A DNA stretch of 64,000 nucleotides, from the NCBI RefSeq assembly GCF_042658685.1, contig NZ_JBHSQY010000001.1; one strand, written 5' to 3'. Below, one piece after another: positions 17,054 through 25,863 of the stretch; positions within the stretch are counted from its first letter, which is position 1, and each line of letters starts with the position of its first letter. A program made the translations under genes and the position numbers. Source of the stretch: Macrococcoides bohemicum (GTDB taxonomy: Bacteria; Bacillota; Bacilli; Staphylococcales; Staphylococcaceae). Under the pieces are notes generated by a model. That model worked only from the letters and a program-made list of their open reading frames with translations, ran no database searches and was not told where the DNA came from.

Positions 17054-20000
17054 ATGACATTCAAAACAGAACGTGAATTTGAAGAAGCTTTAACCAATTT
17101 ACTCGTTACTCAAAAAGGTTGGGGTGGCGGGGTTCTCAGAAACCCTTCCGAACAAGACCTTATTGATAATTGGGCACGTATTTTGTTTAACATTAATAAT
17201 GAAACCGACCGATTAAATGGTGTGCCCTTGAATGATGCAGAGATCAATCAGCTCATTAATCAAATTAATAGTCTTAAAAGTCCCTTGCTTAAAAATGATT
17301 TCATCAATGGTTCTTCTGTTACCATTAAGCGGGAGAACCCAGACGACAAATCACATTTTGGAAAAGAAATTAGTTTGAAGCTCTTTAATCGCAAAGAAAT
17401 TGCGGGTGGTGACAGTAATTATCAGATTGCAAAGCAACCGAGTTTCAAGGGAAAAGATAATATTAAAGGCGATTTCCGTGGGGATTTTATGTTGCTTATT
17501 AACGGATTACCTGTCATTCATGTGGAACTAAAACGGAGTGGTACTCCAGTTAGTAATGCAAAAAATCAGGTTCAGCGTTACATTCATAATGGTGTATTTG
17601 CGGATGGATTATACTCGCTTGTTCAAGTGTTTGTTGTGATGACCCCTGAAGAAATGCGTTATTTTGCGAGTCCAGGAAATGAACCAACCTCCCAAATCAA
17701 TGAGAATTATATTTTTGAGTGGGCAGATTTTTATAATAAACCGATAAATGACTGGAAGAGAGCAGCAGATTTATTTTTGTCCATTCCTATGGCACATCAA
17801 TTAATTGGCTATTATACTGTTGCCGATAAAGCAGAAAATACACTGAAAGTATTACGCAGTTATCAAATTAACGCAGCGAAAAAAATATTTGACCGTATTC
17901 AAAAAATTAATTGGCATGAACAACATCAACTTGGTGGGTACATTTGGCATACAACGGGGTCCGGAAAGACACTGACAAGTTTTAAAGCAGCAGAGCTAAT
18001 AACTTCTTATGGCGTCTCTAACAAAGTAATATTCTTAATGGACCGAATCGAGCTGGGAACACAGTCATTAGCCGAATTTAGAGGTTTTGCTGATTTTACT
18101 GAAGACATTCAAGGTACTAAAAGTACAAATGATTTACTTTTAAAGCTCAAAAGTGACAAAACTTCGGACACATTAATTGTCACATCCATTCAGAAGATGT
18201 CCAGAATTAACGATGACGAAACTGGACAAGCCGACCTTGATAAAATACGTGAAAAACGAGTGGTGATTATTGTAGATGAAGCTCACCGATCAACATTCGG
18301 TGACATGCTCATAATTATCAAGAAAACGTTGCCGGACGCTATTTTCTTTGGATTTACGGGAACACCTATTCATGAAGAAAATATGAGAAAAGATAGCACA
18401 ACTGCAACGATATTTGGAGATGAATTGCATCGCTATGATTTGAGAGACGGAATTCGCGATGGGAACGTATTGGGATTTGATGTCACACAACTAGAGACTA
18501 TTGACTATGATGAGTTGCGTAAAGAGGTCGCCTTAACAAAAGCTAAATCAAAATCTGTAGCCGATGTTTATAAAGATCCTAAAAAAAGAGAAGTTTATGA
18601 ACATTATATGGATTCAACAAAAGTCGGTATGGTAGGCTACCGTGATGAGGATACAGGTAAGTACTTTGAAGGTATTGAAACAGACTACCTTTATAATGAT
18701 GATTTTAATAACAATGAACATAGAGAAAAAGTTGTCGAAGATATCTTAAATAATTGGGATTACTTAAGTAAAGGCAGTGAGTATTCAGCTTTATTGGCAA
18801 CCCAATCAATACCAGAGGCGATTGAATATTATCGTTTACTGAAAAATAACTCAAAAGGTATCAAGGTAACTGCATTATTTGACAAAAATCTAGACGAATC
18901 AGAGGGTTCAATATTCAAAGAAGATGGATTGGCTGAAGTTATCAGTGACTATAACGAGATGTTTGACCAGAATTTTAACATACCTACACATGCACTATTT
19001 AAACAAGACTTATCTCAAAGGTTGGCACATAAGGGTGCTTATAGAAGATTGAAAGAAGAAGAAAAGATACACATAGTTGTTGTTGTTAATCAATTGCTAA
19101 CTGGTTACGATTCTAAGTGGATTAATACATTGTACTTAGATAAGACAATGGAATATGCGAATATCATTCAGGCATTTTCTCGCACAAATCGTTTAAACGG
19201 GGATACAAAACCATTCGGTTCTATTCGTTACTATAGAATGATACATACAATGAATGAGAATATAGAAAGAGCAGTAGAATCTTATTCAGGTGGTCGTAAG
19301 CTTAGTTTATTTGTCGATAAATTAGGCGGAAACTTAGCAAGTATGAATAGTGTTACTGAGGACATAACCTCAGTATTCAGTCTCGATGATATTGATAACT
19401 TTGAACGTCTGCCAGATGATAAGGATTCTCGCGGAAAGTTTGCTCAATTATTCAATTTATTTAACTCTCATTTGGAGGCTGCTCTAATTCAAGGTTTTGC
19501 TTGGGACAATGATACCTATTTTGCGGAACTAAGAACTAATGAACCAAAAAAGGAAATTAAAGTTATCTTCACCGAAGAGATGTATAATGTGTGGCTTTTG
19601 AGATACAAAGAATTGGTCCAGAGAGGCGATGGTGGAGATAATCCAGATGAAGTATCTTTTGATATTAATTATAGATTGATACAAAAAGATGAAAAGCGAA
19701 TTGACCATAATTACATTAATAATAATTTTGATAGGCTGGTTGTAAGTTTAAATGAGGGTGACACAAATGAGCAAAGAAGAATTAAGAATGACTTACACCG
19801 AAGCTTTGCAAACTTACCCAGAGAAAAACAAGCTTATGCAAATATGGTCATTAACGATCTAGAAACTGGTACACTTGTTGTTCAAGGGGATAAAGACTTC
19901 ACAGACTATATCAACGAATATCAAGAACGGTCAGAAAGTAGAAACATCACACAGATTGTCAATGCTTTTGGTATTGATGGAGAGCAACTACGAAACATGA

Positions 20001-20218
20001 TGAATTTGAACATTACTAAAAGAAATATAAACGAATTTGGCAGATTTACCAAATTGAAAGATACAGCGGATATCAAAGTTGCAAAAGATTATTTAGAAAA
20101 AGTATTGGATAAAAAACTCAAGATATTTGAAGTGAACCGAATTACAAGTAACACCCTACAAGATTTCATTCTAGAAGATGGATTTGATTTGGAAGAATAT
20201 TTGCACAGAATGCTCTAA
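17054..20218 (+). CDS. hsdR: type I restriction endonuclease subunit HsdR
   Basis: HsdR is the ATP-driven translocase and nuclease of the complex. The 1054-aa protein has the N-terminal PD-(D/E)xK nuclease (GDFMLLINGLPVIHVELKRSG, about residues 145-170). It is followed by the superfamily 2 motor with Walker A TTGSGKTLTSFKAAE (about 303), DEAH box IIVDEAHRS (about 405) and the GYDSKW and QAFSRTNR motifs of the second RecA domain. No break or missing motif was seen, so the system looks intact. AAGGAGGG precedes the start. Confidence 0.96.
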   Translation: MTFKTEREFEEALTNLLVTQKGWGGGVLRNPSEQDLIDNWARILFNINNETDRLNGVPLNDAEINQLINQINSLKSPLLKNDFINGSSVTIKRENPDDKSHFGKEISLKLFNRKEIAGGDSNYQIAKQPSFKGKDNIKGDFRGDFMLLINGLPVIHVELKRSGTPVSNAKNQVQRYIHNGVFADGLYSLVQVFVVMTPEEMRYFASPGNEPTSQINENYIFEWADFYNKPINDWKRAADLFLSIPMAHQLIGYYTVADKAENTLKVLRSYQINAAKKIFDRIQKINWHEQHQLGGYIWHTTGSGKTLTSFKAAELITSYGVSNKVIFLMDRIELGTQSLAEFRGFADFTEDIQGTKSTNDLLLKLKSDKTSDTLIVTSIQKMSRINDDETGQADLDKIREKRVVIIVDEAHRSTFGDMLIIIKKTLPDAIFFGFTGTPIHEENMRKDSTTATIFGDELHRYDLRDGIRDGNVLGFDVTQLETIDYDELRKEVALTKAKSKSVADVYKDPKKREVYEHYMDSTKVGMVGYRDEDTGKYFEGIETDYLYNDDFNNNEHREKVVEDILNNWDYLSKGSEYSALLATQSIPEAIEYYRLLKNNSKGIKVTALFDKNLDESEGSIFKEDGLAEVISDYNEMFDQNFNIPTHALFKQDLSQRLAHKGAYRRLKEEEKIHIVVVVNQLLTGYDSKWINTLYLDKTMEYANIIQAFSRTNRLNGDTKPFGSIRYYRMIHTMNENIERAVESYSGGRKLSLFVDKLGGNLASMNSVTEDITSVFSLDDIDNFERLPDDKDSRGKFAQLFNLFNSHLEAALIQGFAWDNDTYFAELRTNEPKKEIKVIFTEEMYNVWLLRYKELVQRGDGGDNPDEVSFDINYRLIQKDEKRIDHNYINNNFDRLVVSLNEGDTNEQRRIKNDLHRSFANLPREKQAYANMVINDLETGTLVVQGDKDFTDYINEYQERSESRNITQIVNAFGIDGEQLRNMMNLNITKRNINEFGRFTKLKDTADIKVAKDYLEKVLDKKLKIFEVNRITSNTLQDFILEDGFDLEEYLHRML

Positions 20219-20361
20219 CTTTAATAGCTGGCTTGCGTTAGAAGAATGAACGGTTGAATGTAAGTTTAGATGGATTAATCAGTAGGTTAATATTAATATA
20301 GCTACTGACTAATCTGATGGGAACCATTTTTTAATTCAAGCTGTAATTAGGTCTATATAAC

Positions 20362-20535
20362 ATGGAGTTTTTAGAAAGTTTGAAACCTGATTACATAATG
20401 AGGAACGTATAAGCAAAACTATTACCTCCATGTATTTGGATGGATGAAGGGGAATTAGACCACGATGGAGCTTGTTCACTGAATCCTTGGAGATTTATTG
20501 ATAGACAACTAGATGCGATATACTTTTTAAGATAA
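20362..20535 (+). pseudogene. small unknown gene broken by an in-frame stop
   Basis: From ATG 20362 the frame reads 16 codons, meets TAA at 20410-20412, then continues in the same frame for 40 codons with a protein-like sequence (LLPPCIWMDEGELDHDGACS, then PWRFIDRQLDAIYFLR) to TAA at 20535. The second part is too well formed to be chance, so this is probably a roughly 57-aa gene with a nonsense mutation. I recognise no function. A hairpin follows immediately. Confidence 0.5.
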
Positions 20536-20539
20536 ATCA

Positions 20540-20575
20540 ACAGCTATTGAAGGTATTTAAGTATCCAATAGCTGT
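20540..20575 (+). terminator. hairpin after the small pseudogene
   Basis: ACAGCTATTG and CAATAGCTGT form a perfect 10-bp stem with a 16-nt loop; the following tract is only moderately T-rich. It probably ends transcription from hsdR. The rest of 20219-20763 holds nothing else I can support. Confidence 0.5.
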
Positions 20576-20763
20576 CTTGCTTTATTACCAATGGCTCCTA
20601 GCTCCACACTTACTGGCTCAATTGTCTGCAATACTCATTATTTATAAATAACTCAATTTAAACTAAACACTTAATTAAGTTCTTTTACAATAAAACCCCT
20701 CTAGATAAAAATCCAAGGAGCACAGTTTCGCGACTTATTTCAAAGCGATACAGAAACAAAATA

Positions 20764-20982
20764 TTAAAAACTTGCGATTAATAAATTGGTGAAAATCTCT
20801 TCAAATTCCTCTTTGAGGTCGCTGTCTGGATATAGAGTAAAAAGAATTTCTAGTTCACCAGCTAGCTTATAAGCCCGGAGCAATCTACTTAGCTCTTTTT
20901 TCGAATTAAAATCCTGTATTGTAATTAAAAGGTTTTTCAAAGTGATTAAAATTTCATCTTCTGGTATTAGGTTCTTTTCCAA
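20764..20982 (-). CDS. small unknown protein, possibly the 3' half of a split gene
   Basis: The 72-aa product starts at a TTG without a good ribosome site and is helical and acidic (FEEIFTNLLIASF at the end). The frame stays open and protein-like upstream to about 21078, overlapping the end of the neighbouring minus-strand gene in the next frame, with no ATG. This suggests it is either translated by coupling or was once fused to that gene and separated by a frameshift in an A-rich run. I do not recognise a family. Confidence 0.4.
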   Translation of the reverse strand: MEKNLIPEDEILITLKNLLITIQDFNSKKELSRLLRAYKLAGELEILFTLYPDSDLKEEFEEIFTNLLIASF

Positions 20983-21053
20983 TTTATTTAACTTTTCATA
21001 ATCAGTTGTTGGTGACTTGGAGATTACTATTAAATTGTTATCAAGAACTTTTT

Positions 21054-21290
21054 TTAATAGAAGTAGAAGTATTCGTGCTTATCTTGTTTTTTAATTCCAA
21101 CAATGACATACGAACAAAATTCTGCATCATCAAATTCGTACAGGGAATCGTACTCTATGTAAGACTCTTCAAATTCATTTAACAAGGGTTCATTAAGATA
21201 GAGATGAACGTGATTACTTCTTAGAAAATAGTCTTTTAAAATAGCTGGAATTTCAGCCTTTTCAATCAAATCTTTCATTTTTTTATCCAT
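21054..21290 (-). CDS. small unknown protein, divergent from the HTH gene
   Basis: This 78-aa acidic protein has a good ribosome site (AAAGGGA) before ATG 21290 and begins MDKKMKDLIEKAEIPAILKD. Its sequence with many aromatic and acidic residues (FEESYIEYDSLYEFDDAEF) loosely recalls small SMI1/immunity-like proteins, but I cannot assign it. It diverges from the controller-like HTH gene across a 69-bp gap that contains repeated operators. Confidence 0.5.
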   Translation of the reverse strand: MDKKMKDLIEKAEIPAILKDYFLRSNHVHLYLNEPLLNEFEESYIEYDSLYEFDDAEFCSYVIVGIKKQDKHEYFYFY

Positions 21291-21314
21291 GATAAGTATC
21301 CCTTTAAATGCTAC

Positions 21315-21337
21315 TTATAGTCTGTCGATTTATAGTC
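21315..21337. promoter_or_regulatory. tandem TTATAGTC operator candidates
   Basis: TTATAGTC occurs at 21315-21322 and again at 21330-21337 in the gap between the divergent HTH gene and the 78-aa gene. GACT/AGTC half-sites are typical of restriction-modification controller proteins, and this HTH protein resembles those. Confidence 0.5.
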
Positions 21338-21359
21338 ATCATTTTAACAGAATTAAGAT

Positions 21360-21587
21360 ATGAAGACTAATAAAAATCAAAAACGAATCTTAATGACAAT
21401 TGGAGATAACATCAGGAAATATAGACTTAAAAAGGGTTGGTCACAAGAGGAACTAGCATTTGAATGTGATTTGCATAGAACATATATAGGTGCCGTGGAA
21501 AGGGGAGAAAGAAATATAACGGTTCTAAATCTTATTAAAATTAAAGACAAGCTGAATGTACGATTGAAAGATATATATCCAGAATAA
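21360..21587 (+). CDS. controller-protein-like XRE HTH regulator
   Basis: This 75-aa single-domain regulator has a full XRE helix-turn-helix (IRKYRLKKGWSQEELAFECD, then LHRTYIGAVERGERNITVLN). The ECDLHRTYIGAVERGERN stretch closely resembles C proteins of type II restriction-modification systems and other HTH genes in defence islands. No type II methylase is next to it; the adjacent downstream genes are gajA-gajB. I infer that it controls the Gabija operon and itself through the TTATAGTC repeats upstream. Confidence 0.85.
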   Translation: MKTNKNQKRILMTIGDNIRKYRLKKGWSQEELAFECDLHRTYIGAVERGERNITVLNLIKIKDKLNVRLKDIYPE

Positions 21588-21650
21588 AACTAATCCATAT
21601 TTAAAAAATGTAACTACATAAAATCGGTGTGATAATGAGGTGGTGTATCA

Positions 21651-23276
21651 ATGAGAATAAAAAAAATTCTTATTCGGAATTATAAATTATTTAGAGATGT
21701 GGGGTTCAATGTAAATCAGGGGTATAACATTTTTGTGGGAAATAACGGTTCGGGAAAAAGCACTTTATTAGAGATACTTCAAATAGTATTAAGTGGTAAA
21801 CTTAATAATTATTCATTTGATCGTCAACTCAAGGTATCTTTTTTTAATTTTCAAGTTAGAAAGGAATTTAAACAATTACTTGAACAAAAAAAAGATATTG
21901 AAGAACTTCCAAAAATAATTATTGAAGTTTATTTCGATAATGAGAAAACTGATTCGGACCTTAAAGGAACTAACAATTTATTAGGTGAGGATTGTCCCGG
22001 AATTCAAATGTCAGTTAATTTTAATCCTATATATGCTGATGCATTTAAAGAGATGTTAGAAGCAGAGCAAATATATGATATCCCAGTGGAATTTTATGAG
22101 GTAAACTGGACGTACTTTTCGGGAGATCCAGTTATTTTTAGAACTTTACCGTTTAAAACATCTTTATTGGACACTACAAAAAAAGATTACAGTAATTCGG
22201 TAAATAAATTTGTTAACTTAAGTGTGGCTGAACATTTAACTGATGAAGAAAAAACTAGTTTAGCAAGAAGTTATCGTAAAATGAAATTTGAATTTAATAC
22301 TAATGAAAGCGTAGTTAGTTTAAACGAGAGAATAGAAAAAAATGTCCGATTAGACAATAAAAAAATAAAATTCGGTATAAAAGATGAGGTATTGGATGCT
22401 TGGAAAAGTGAAGTCTCTATGGATATTGAAGAAATTCCTTTTGAAGATATTGGGTTCGGAAGTCAAAATCTTATCAAAATGGAATTAGTATTAAACGAAG
22501 AATCACAAAAATCAAATTTTATTTTATTTGAAGAACCTGAAAATAATTTATCATTCAGTAATATGTCAAAATTAATATCAAAAATAAAAAGTGATAAGTC
22601 TAAGCAAGTTTTTATTTCTACACATAGTAGTTTTGTAGCTAATAAAATTGGACTTGAAAATATTATTCTTTTGCATGAAGGGCATATAAATTCTTTAAAT
22701 GAGGTAAATACAGAGACAATGGATTTCTTTATGAAATTGCCAGGATATAATACCTTAAGATTTTTACTTGCTCATAAGGTTATTTTGGTTGAAGGACCTA
22801 CAGAAGAGTTGATAATTCAGAAAGCGTACCTTGATATGTATGATAAACTGCCTATTGAGGACGGGACCGATGTTATTTCCGTTGATTCACTTGCATTTAA
22901 ACGTTACTGCGATTTAGCTGTTCTAGTAACCAAGGATATTGCAATAGTAACTGATAATGATGGTAGTATTGACGAAAATATCAATGAAAAATATAAAGAG
23001 TATACCGACCATTATGACTTTATAAAAATATTTCATGAAAAAGATGAATCCTTGTATAGTTTAGAACCGAGTATGTATCAAGCTAATGCAAAAAATGAAG
23101 GAACTCTTTCAAACTTTGAAATGGCTATATCTAAAAGTGGTTCTATGAAAAATAAATCCAAGGAAAAAGTTATTAAATTTATGGAGAATAACAAGGCAGA
23201 ATGGGGGTTAAGGGTATTCGACTATTCCGGTACAGTAGAATATCCCGAATACATCATCAATGCAATCAAAAAATAA
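21651..23276 (+). CDS. gajA: Gabija anti-phage system endonuclease GajA (OLD family)
   Basis: GajA is the ATP/nucleotide-sensing DNA nicking endonuclease of Gabija. The 541-aa protein has the ABC-type Walker A GNNGSGKSTLLE (about residue 30) and a late Walker B (FILFEEPENNLSF, about 290) with a following STHSSF switch. These are followed by a TOPRIM domain with ILVEGPTEELI (about 380) and IVTDNDGS (about 430). This ATPase-TOPRIM layout and length fit OLD/GajA. The adjacent overlapping UvrD-like gene makes Gabija the best call over a solitary OLD nuclease. GAGGTGG lies before the ATG. Confidence 0.9.
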   Translation: MRIKKILIRNYKLFRDVGFNVNQGYNIFVGNNGSGKSTLLEILQIVLSGKLNNYSFDRQLKVSFFNFQVRKEFKQLLEQKKDIEELPKIIIEVYFDNEKTDSDLKGTNNLLGEDCPGIQMSVNFNPIYADAFKEMLEAEQIYDIPVEFYEVNWTYFSGDPVIFRTLPFKTSLLDTTKKDYSNSVNKFVNLSVAEHLTDEEKTSLARSYRKMKFEFNTNESVVSLNERIEKNVRLDNKKIKFGIKDEVLDAWKSEVSMDIEEIPFEDIGFGSQNLIKMELVLNEESQKSNFILFEEPENNLSFSNMSKLISKIKSDKSKQVFISTHSSFVANKIGLENIILLHEGHINSLNEVNTETMDFFMKLPGYNTLRFLLAHKVILVEGPTEELIIQKAYLDMYDKLPIEDGTDVISVDSLAFKRYCDLAVLVTKDIAIVTDNDGSIDENINEKYKEYTDHYDFIKIFHEKDESLYSLEPSMYQANAKNEGTLSNFEMAISKSGSMKNKSKEKVIKFMENNKAEWGLRVFDYSGTVEYPEYIINAIKK

Positions 23277-24402
23277 AATTATAATGGCATGTGCGGGTTC
23301 GGGTAAAACGTGGGGAATTTGCCAAGATGCACGAAGTACTTTGGTTGACAATAAAAGAGTGCTGATGGTTTCTTATACAAATAAAGGAGTACAATCTTTA
23401 AAAAGAGAATACGAGAAGCAAAACTTTGGAGTGATTGACCAACATATAAAAATACATTCTTGGTTCCAGTTTCTTTTAAAAGATTTAATAAGACCGTATC
23501 AAAGCTATTTTTTGAAGAGTATAAATAAAATAAAGTCATTTGACTTTTCGAATATGTACGGTAAAAAAGATTTCTCGAAAAAAAATACTTTACCATACTT
23601 TGTTAACGGTAATTATGATGTCAAAGCTAATAATGCTTCTGAGTTTGCAGTTTATTTAAATGAAATCTCAAATGGCTCTGTAATAAAAAGATTAGAAGAG
23701 ATTTACTCTTGTATCTACATAGATGAGTTACAAGACTTAACAGGAAGAGATATTGATTTATTAGAGCTACTGCTAAAATCGTCAATTAGAATATATTGTG
23801 TCGGTGATTATAAGCAATCTACTTTGAAAACACATAACGCAAAAGCGAATAAGAGAAAAAGCGGGGAATATATTTTTGAATACCTTGAAACACTTAAGGA
23901 TTCACATGATTTAGAGATTGTTAAAAGCAATAAATCTAAAAGGTTTATACAGGACATTGCCGATTTTGCAAACCTAGTTTATCCAAGGGATCCAATTACA
24001 AGTGTAAAAACAGCTTCATGTGATCATCTGGGAGTCTATCAAATCGTAAAGGAGGATGCAGAAAATTATATTAAATATTTTAAGCCAACTGTTTTAAGGT
24101 TTGACAAGAGAACAGATACACGTGGTTATTCAGCATTAAATTTCGGCGTTAGTAAAGGGATGACTATGGATAGAGTAATTATATTCCCGAATGGTCCTTT
24201 AACAAAATTTTTAAAAAGTCCATCAAATAAGTTAAGTAGTCCTTACAAATATTTTGTGGGTGTTACCCGATCAAGATATAGTCTAACTTTTATAGTTGAT
24301 AAGTTAATTGAAAACGAATACTTTACCAGTGAATTTATAAAGGTAGGAGATAAAGAACTTCGGTTGTCAAGATTTAATGCGACAAATGATATAAATATTT
24401 AA
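23260..24402 (+). CDS. gajB: Gabija UvrD/PcrA-like helicase GajB
   Basis: GajB is the superfamily 1 helicase-like partner of GajA. The 380-aa protein has Walker A MACAGSGKTWG at residues 9-19, motif II IYIDELQDLTG (about 155), motif III GDYKQST (about 185) and motif VI VGVTRSRYSLTF (about 345). It is shorter than the roughly 490 aa of well-studied GajB, so accessory subdomains may be reduced. The ATG lies 17 bp inside the gajA 3' end, so the two are translationally linked. Confidence 0.88.
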   Translation: MQSKNKIIMACAGSGKTWGICQDARSTLVDNKRVLMVSYTNKGVQSLKREYEKQNFGVIDQHIKIHSWFQFLLKDLIRPYQSYFLKSINKIKSFDFSNMYGKKDFSKKNTLPYFVNGNYDVKANNASEFAVYLNEISNGSVIKRLEEIYSCIYIDELQDLTGRDIDLLELLLKSSIRIYCVGDYKQSTLKTHNAKANKRKSGEYIFEYLETLKDSHDLEIVKSNKSKRFIQDIADFANLVYPRDPITSVKTASCDHLGVYQIVKEDAENYIKYFKPTVLRFDKRTDTRGYSALNFGVSKGMTMDRVIIFPNGPLTKFLKSPSNKLSSPYKYFVGVTRSRYSLTFIVDKLIENEYFTSEFIKVGDKELRLSRFNATNDINI

Positions 24403-24456
24403 TAATTAGGCTTTTAGGTACTTTAAAGTAAATTACGTATAAAGAGGAGAAATATA

Positions 24457-25263
24457 ATGTTTTCAAGGGCAACGTTAGTCGATGTTTTTTCATTATTCAG
24501 CAATCAATCTCACTCTGCTTTAGATAAATTCTTTTTTAAATACGGCATTGAAGAATATACTATATCTGCATCAAATAAAGAAAATAAGGCATTGGCAGCT
24601 GCAAGATATTTAATAGACAACCCTGATTCAAAAGGTATTTTAGGTGGAAATATGGCTTATGAAATGGTTGAAGAAATTTTAGGATTTTACATCGAGAACG
24701 AATATTATTACGATCGAGAATCAGGGGAGTTTAATGGTTATCCTAAATTAAAAAGGTTGCTTCTTAAAGATGGAATTGAAATTAGAGATGGACAATTAGT
24801 TAGAATGGTGGATTCAACAATTAATTATGTTGAAAATGAAAGTTTGTTATTGAAACTACTAGACAAATATAATTTAAGTACAGCTAAGGGGCATTATACT
24901 CAGGCGGTAAATGCTTTTACAAGAGGAGAATGGGCTGCTTGTAATAGTCAAATTAGAACTTTTGTTGAAGAAATATTATCCAAATTAGCCGAAGATGTAA
25001 CAGGTAATAAATATAGGACAAGTCATGAGGCTAGAACAGTGCTATCACAAAGTTCACCGAAACTGTTTTATCCAGAGTTAAATGAATGGCTAGGTAATGG
25101 TACAGGTTACTTTGAAACATTTTGGAAGAGATTACATCCTCAAGGCTCACACCCTGGATTATCTAGCGAAAATGATAGTATGTTCAGATTAAACATCTTA
25201 CAAATATCAATTTTAGAAGTGATGAGGAGATACGATGATTATAAAACGGAGAGTAATAACTAA
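24457..25263 (+). CDS. unknown Gabija-linked protein with Abi-C/HEPN-like C-terminal domain
   Basis: This 268-aa protein starts 54 bp after gajB behind AGAGGAG and is probably in the same operon. I do not recognise the N-terminal half (about residues 1-130). The C-terminal part contains HYTQAVNAFTRGEWAACNSQ, then a helical stretch and LHPQGSHPGLSSENDSMFR. This pattern resembles Abi_C-type (abortive infection C-terminal) all-helical domains that I associate with HEPN-like folds. A clear RxxxxH RNase motif is not evident. It could be a third Gabija component, an independent abortive-infection gene, or a regulator. Confidence 0.6.
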   Translation: MFSRATLVDVFSLFSNQSHSALDKFFFKYGIEEYTISASNKENKALAAARYLIDNPDSKGILGGNMAYEMVEEILGFYIENEYYYDRESGEFNGYPKLKRLLLKDGIEIRDGQLVRMVDSTINYVENESLLLKLLDKYNLSTAKGHYTQAVNAFTRGEWAACNSQIRTFVEEILSKLAEDVTGNKYRTSHEARTVLSQSSPKLFYPELNEWLGNGTGYFETFWKRLHPQGSHPGLSSENDSMFRLNILQISILEVMRRYDDYKTESNN

Positions 25264-25727
25264 AAAAAAAAGATTGATGTAAATGTGTAAATGCTACTAT
25301 AAGAATGTACAGAAACGATTGTTTAAAAATGTATCAATTTATTATTGGGCAGTATTTTGCTGGGCTTTTATATACAAAATGATTACAGCCAATGAAATAT
25401 ACCAAGGCTGACATACTTTTTACCACTGAATAACAAGTAATGTACCAGTAAATGAATGGTGATTACCACCTCAGAATTTCTGAATGATTAAAGTTAAAAA
25501 GCCATACGTATATTGAATTATAAATTTTATACTTGTTGTACAGTTTGATTGATTCTCAATAAGAACTGTCTTAACAATCAGACGAGATTGTTAAGCAACA
25601 CTTAGTAAGGTAAATGGATATTGTGAAGTAGTGCACTTAAACAAACGGGCAGTTTAATGGCATAACTAATCAATGGTTATATTAAATAAATCCCTGCTTT
25701 ACTATTACGTTGTATGGAAAGAAAAGG
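25264..25727. other. non-coding stretch upstream of lnu
   Basis: No ORF is supportable. A perfect 10-bp inverted repeat CTTAACAATC / GATTGTTAAG with a 6-nt loop lies at 25570-25595 without a T run, so it may be an operator or a remnant of a mobile junction. The region separates defence cargo from the resistance gene and may mark where lnu was acquired. Confidence 0.4.
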
Positions 25728-25755
25728 TTGAATTAGAAATATATTATGTTATACT
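25728..25755 (+). promoter_or_regulatory. lnu promoter
   Basis: TTGAAT (25728-25733) and TATACT (25750-25755) with a 16-bp spacer lie 33 bp upstream of the leader ORF. Confidence 0.65.
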
Positions 25756-25787
25756 CATAATGATTAAGAATGGAAGGAGCATTATGT

Positions 25788-25832
25788 ATGTGTTGCTCAT
25801 GCTGTCCAGTAGTTGATCAATCCCTTATCTGA
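25788..25832 (+). CDS. 14-aa cysteine-rich leader peptide of lnu
   Basis: ATG 25788, 8 nt after AAGGAG, encodes MCCSCCPVVDQSLI and stops at TGA 25830-25832. The last codons form the left arm of a hairpin whose right arm holds the lnu ribosome site. This is the layout of drug-inducible translational attenuators such as ermC. An alternative ATG at 25784 would give a 10-aa peptide in another frame but is too close to the ribosome site. Confidence 0.65.
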   Translation: MCCSCCPVVDQSLI

Positions 25833-25853
25833 AAAAGAAATTATTAGATAAGG
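25823..25853 (+). promoter_or_regulatory. lnu attenuator hairpin masking the ribosome site
   Basis: CCTTATCT (25823-25830) pairs perfectly with AGATAAGG (25846-25853). The right arm contains most of the AAGGAG (25850-25855) that serves lnu, and the left arm is the end of the leader ORF, so leader translation should open the ribosome site. Confidence 0.7.
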
Positions 25854-25863
25854 AGATTGGAAT

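Noticed and set aside
21360..21587. Type II restriction-modification system next to the controller-like HTH gene
   Set aside because: No methyltransferase motifs occur in the genes downstream; the ATPase-TOPRIM and UvrD-like pair fit Gabija instead.
25784..25816. Alternative 10-aa lnu leader starting at the first ATG
   Set aside because: Only about 4 nt separate it from AAGGAG and it does not reach the attenuator stem; the ATG at 25788 is better placed.
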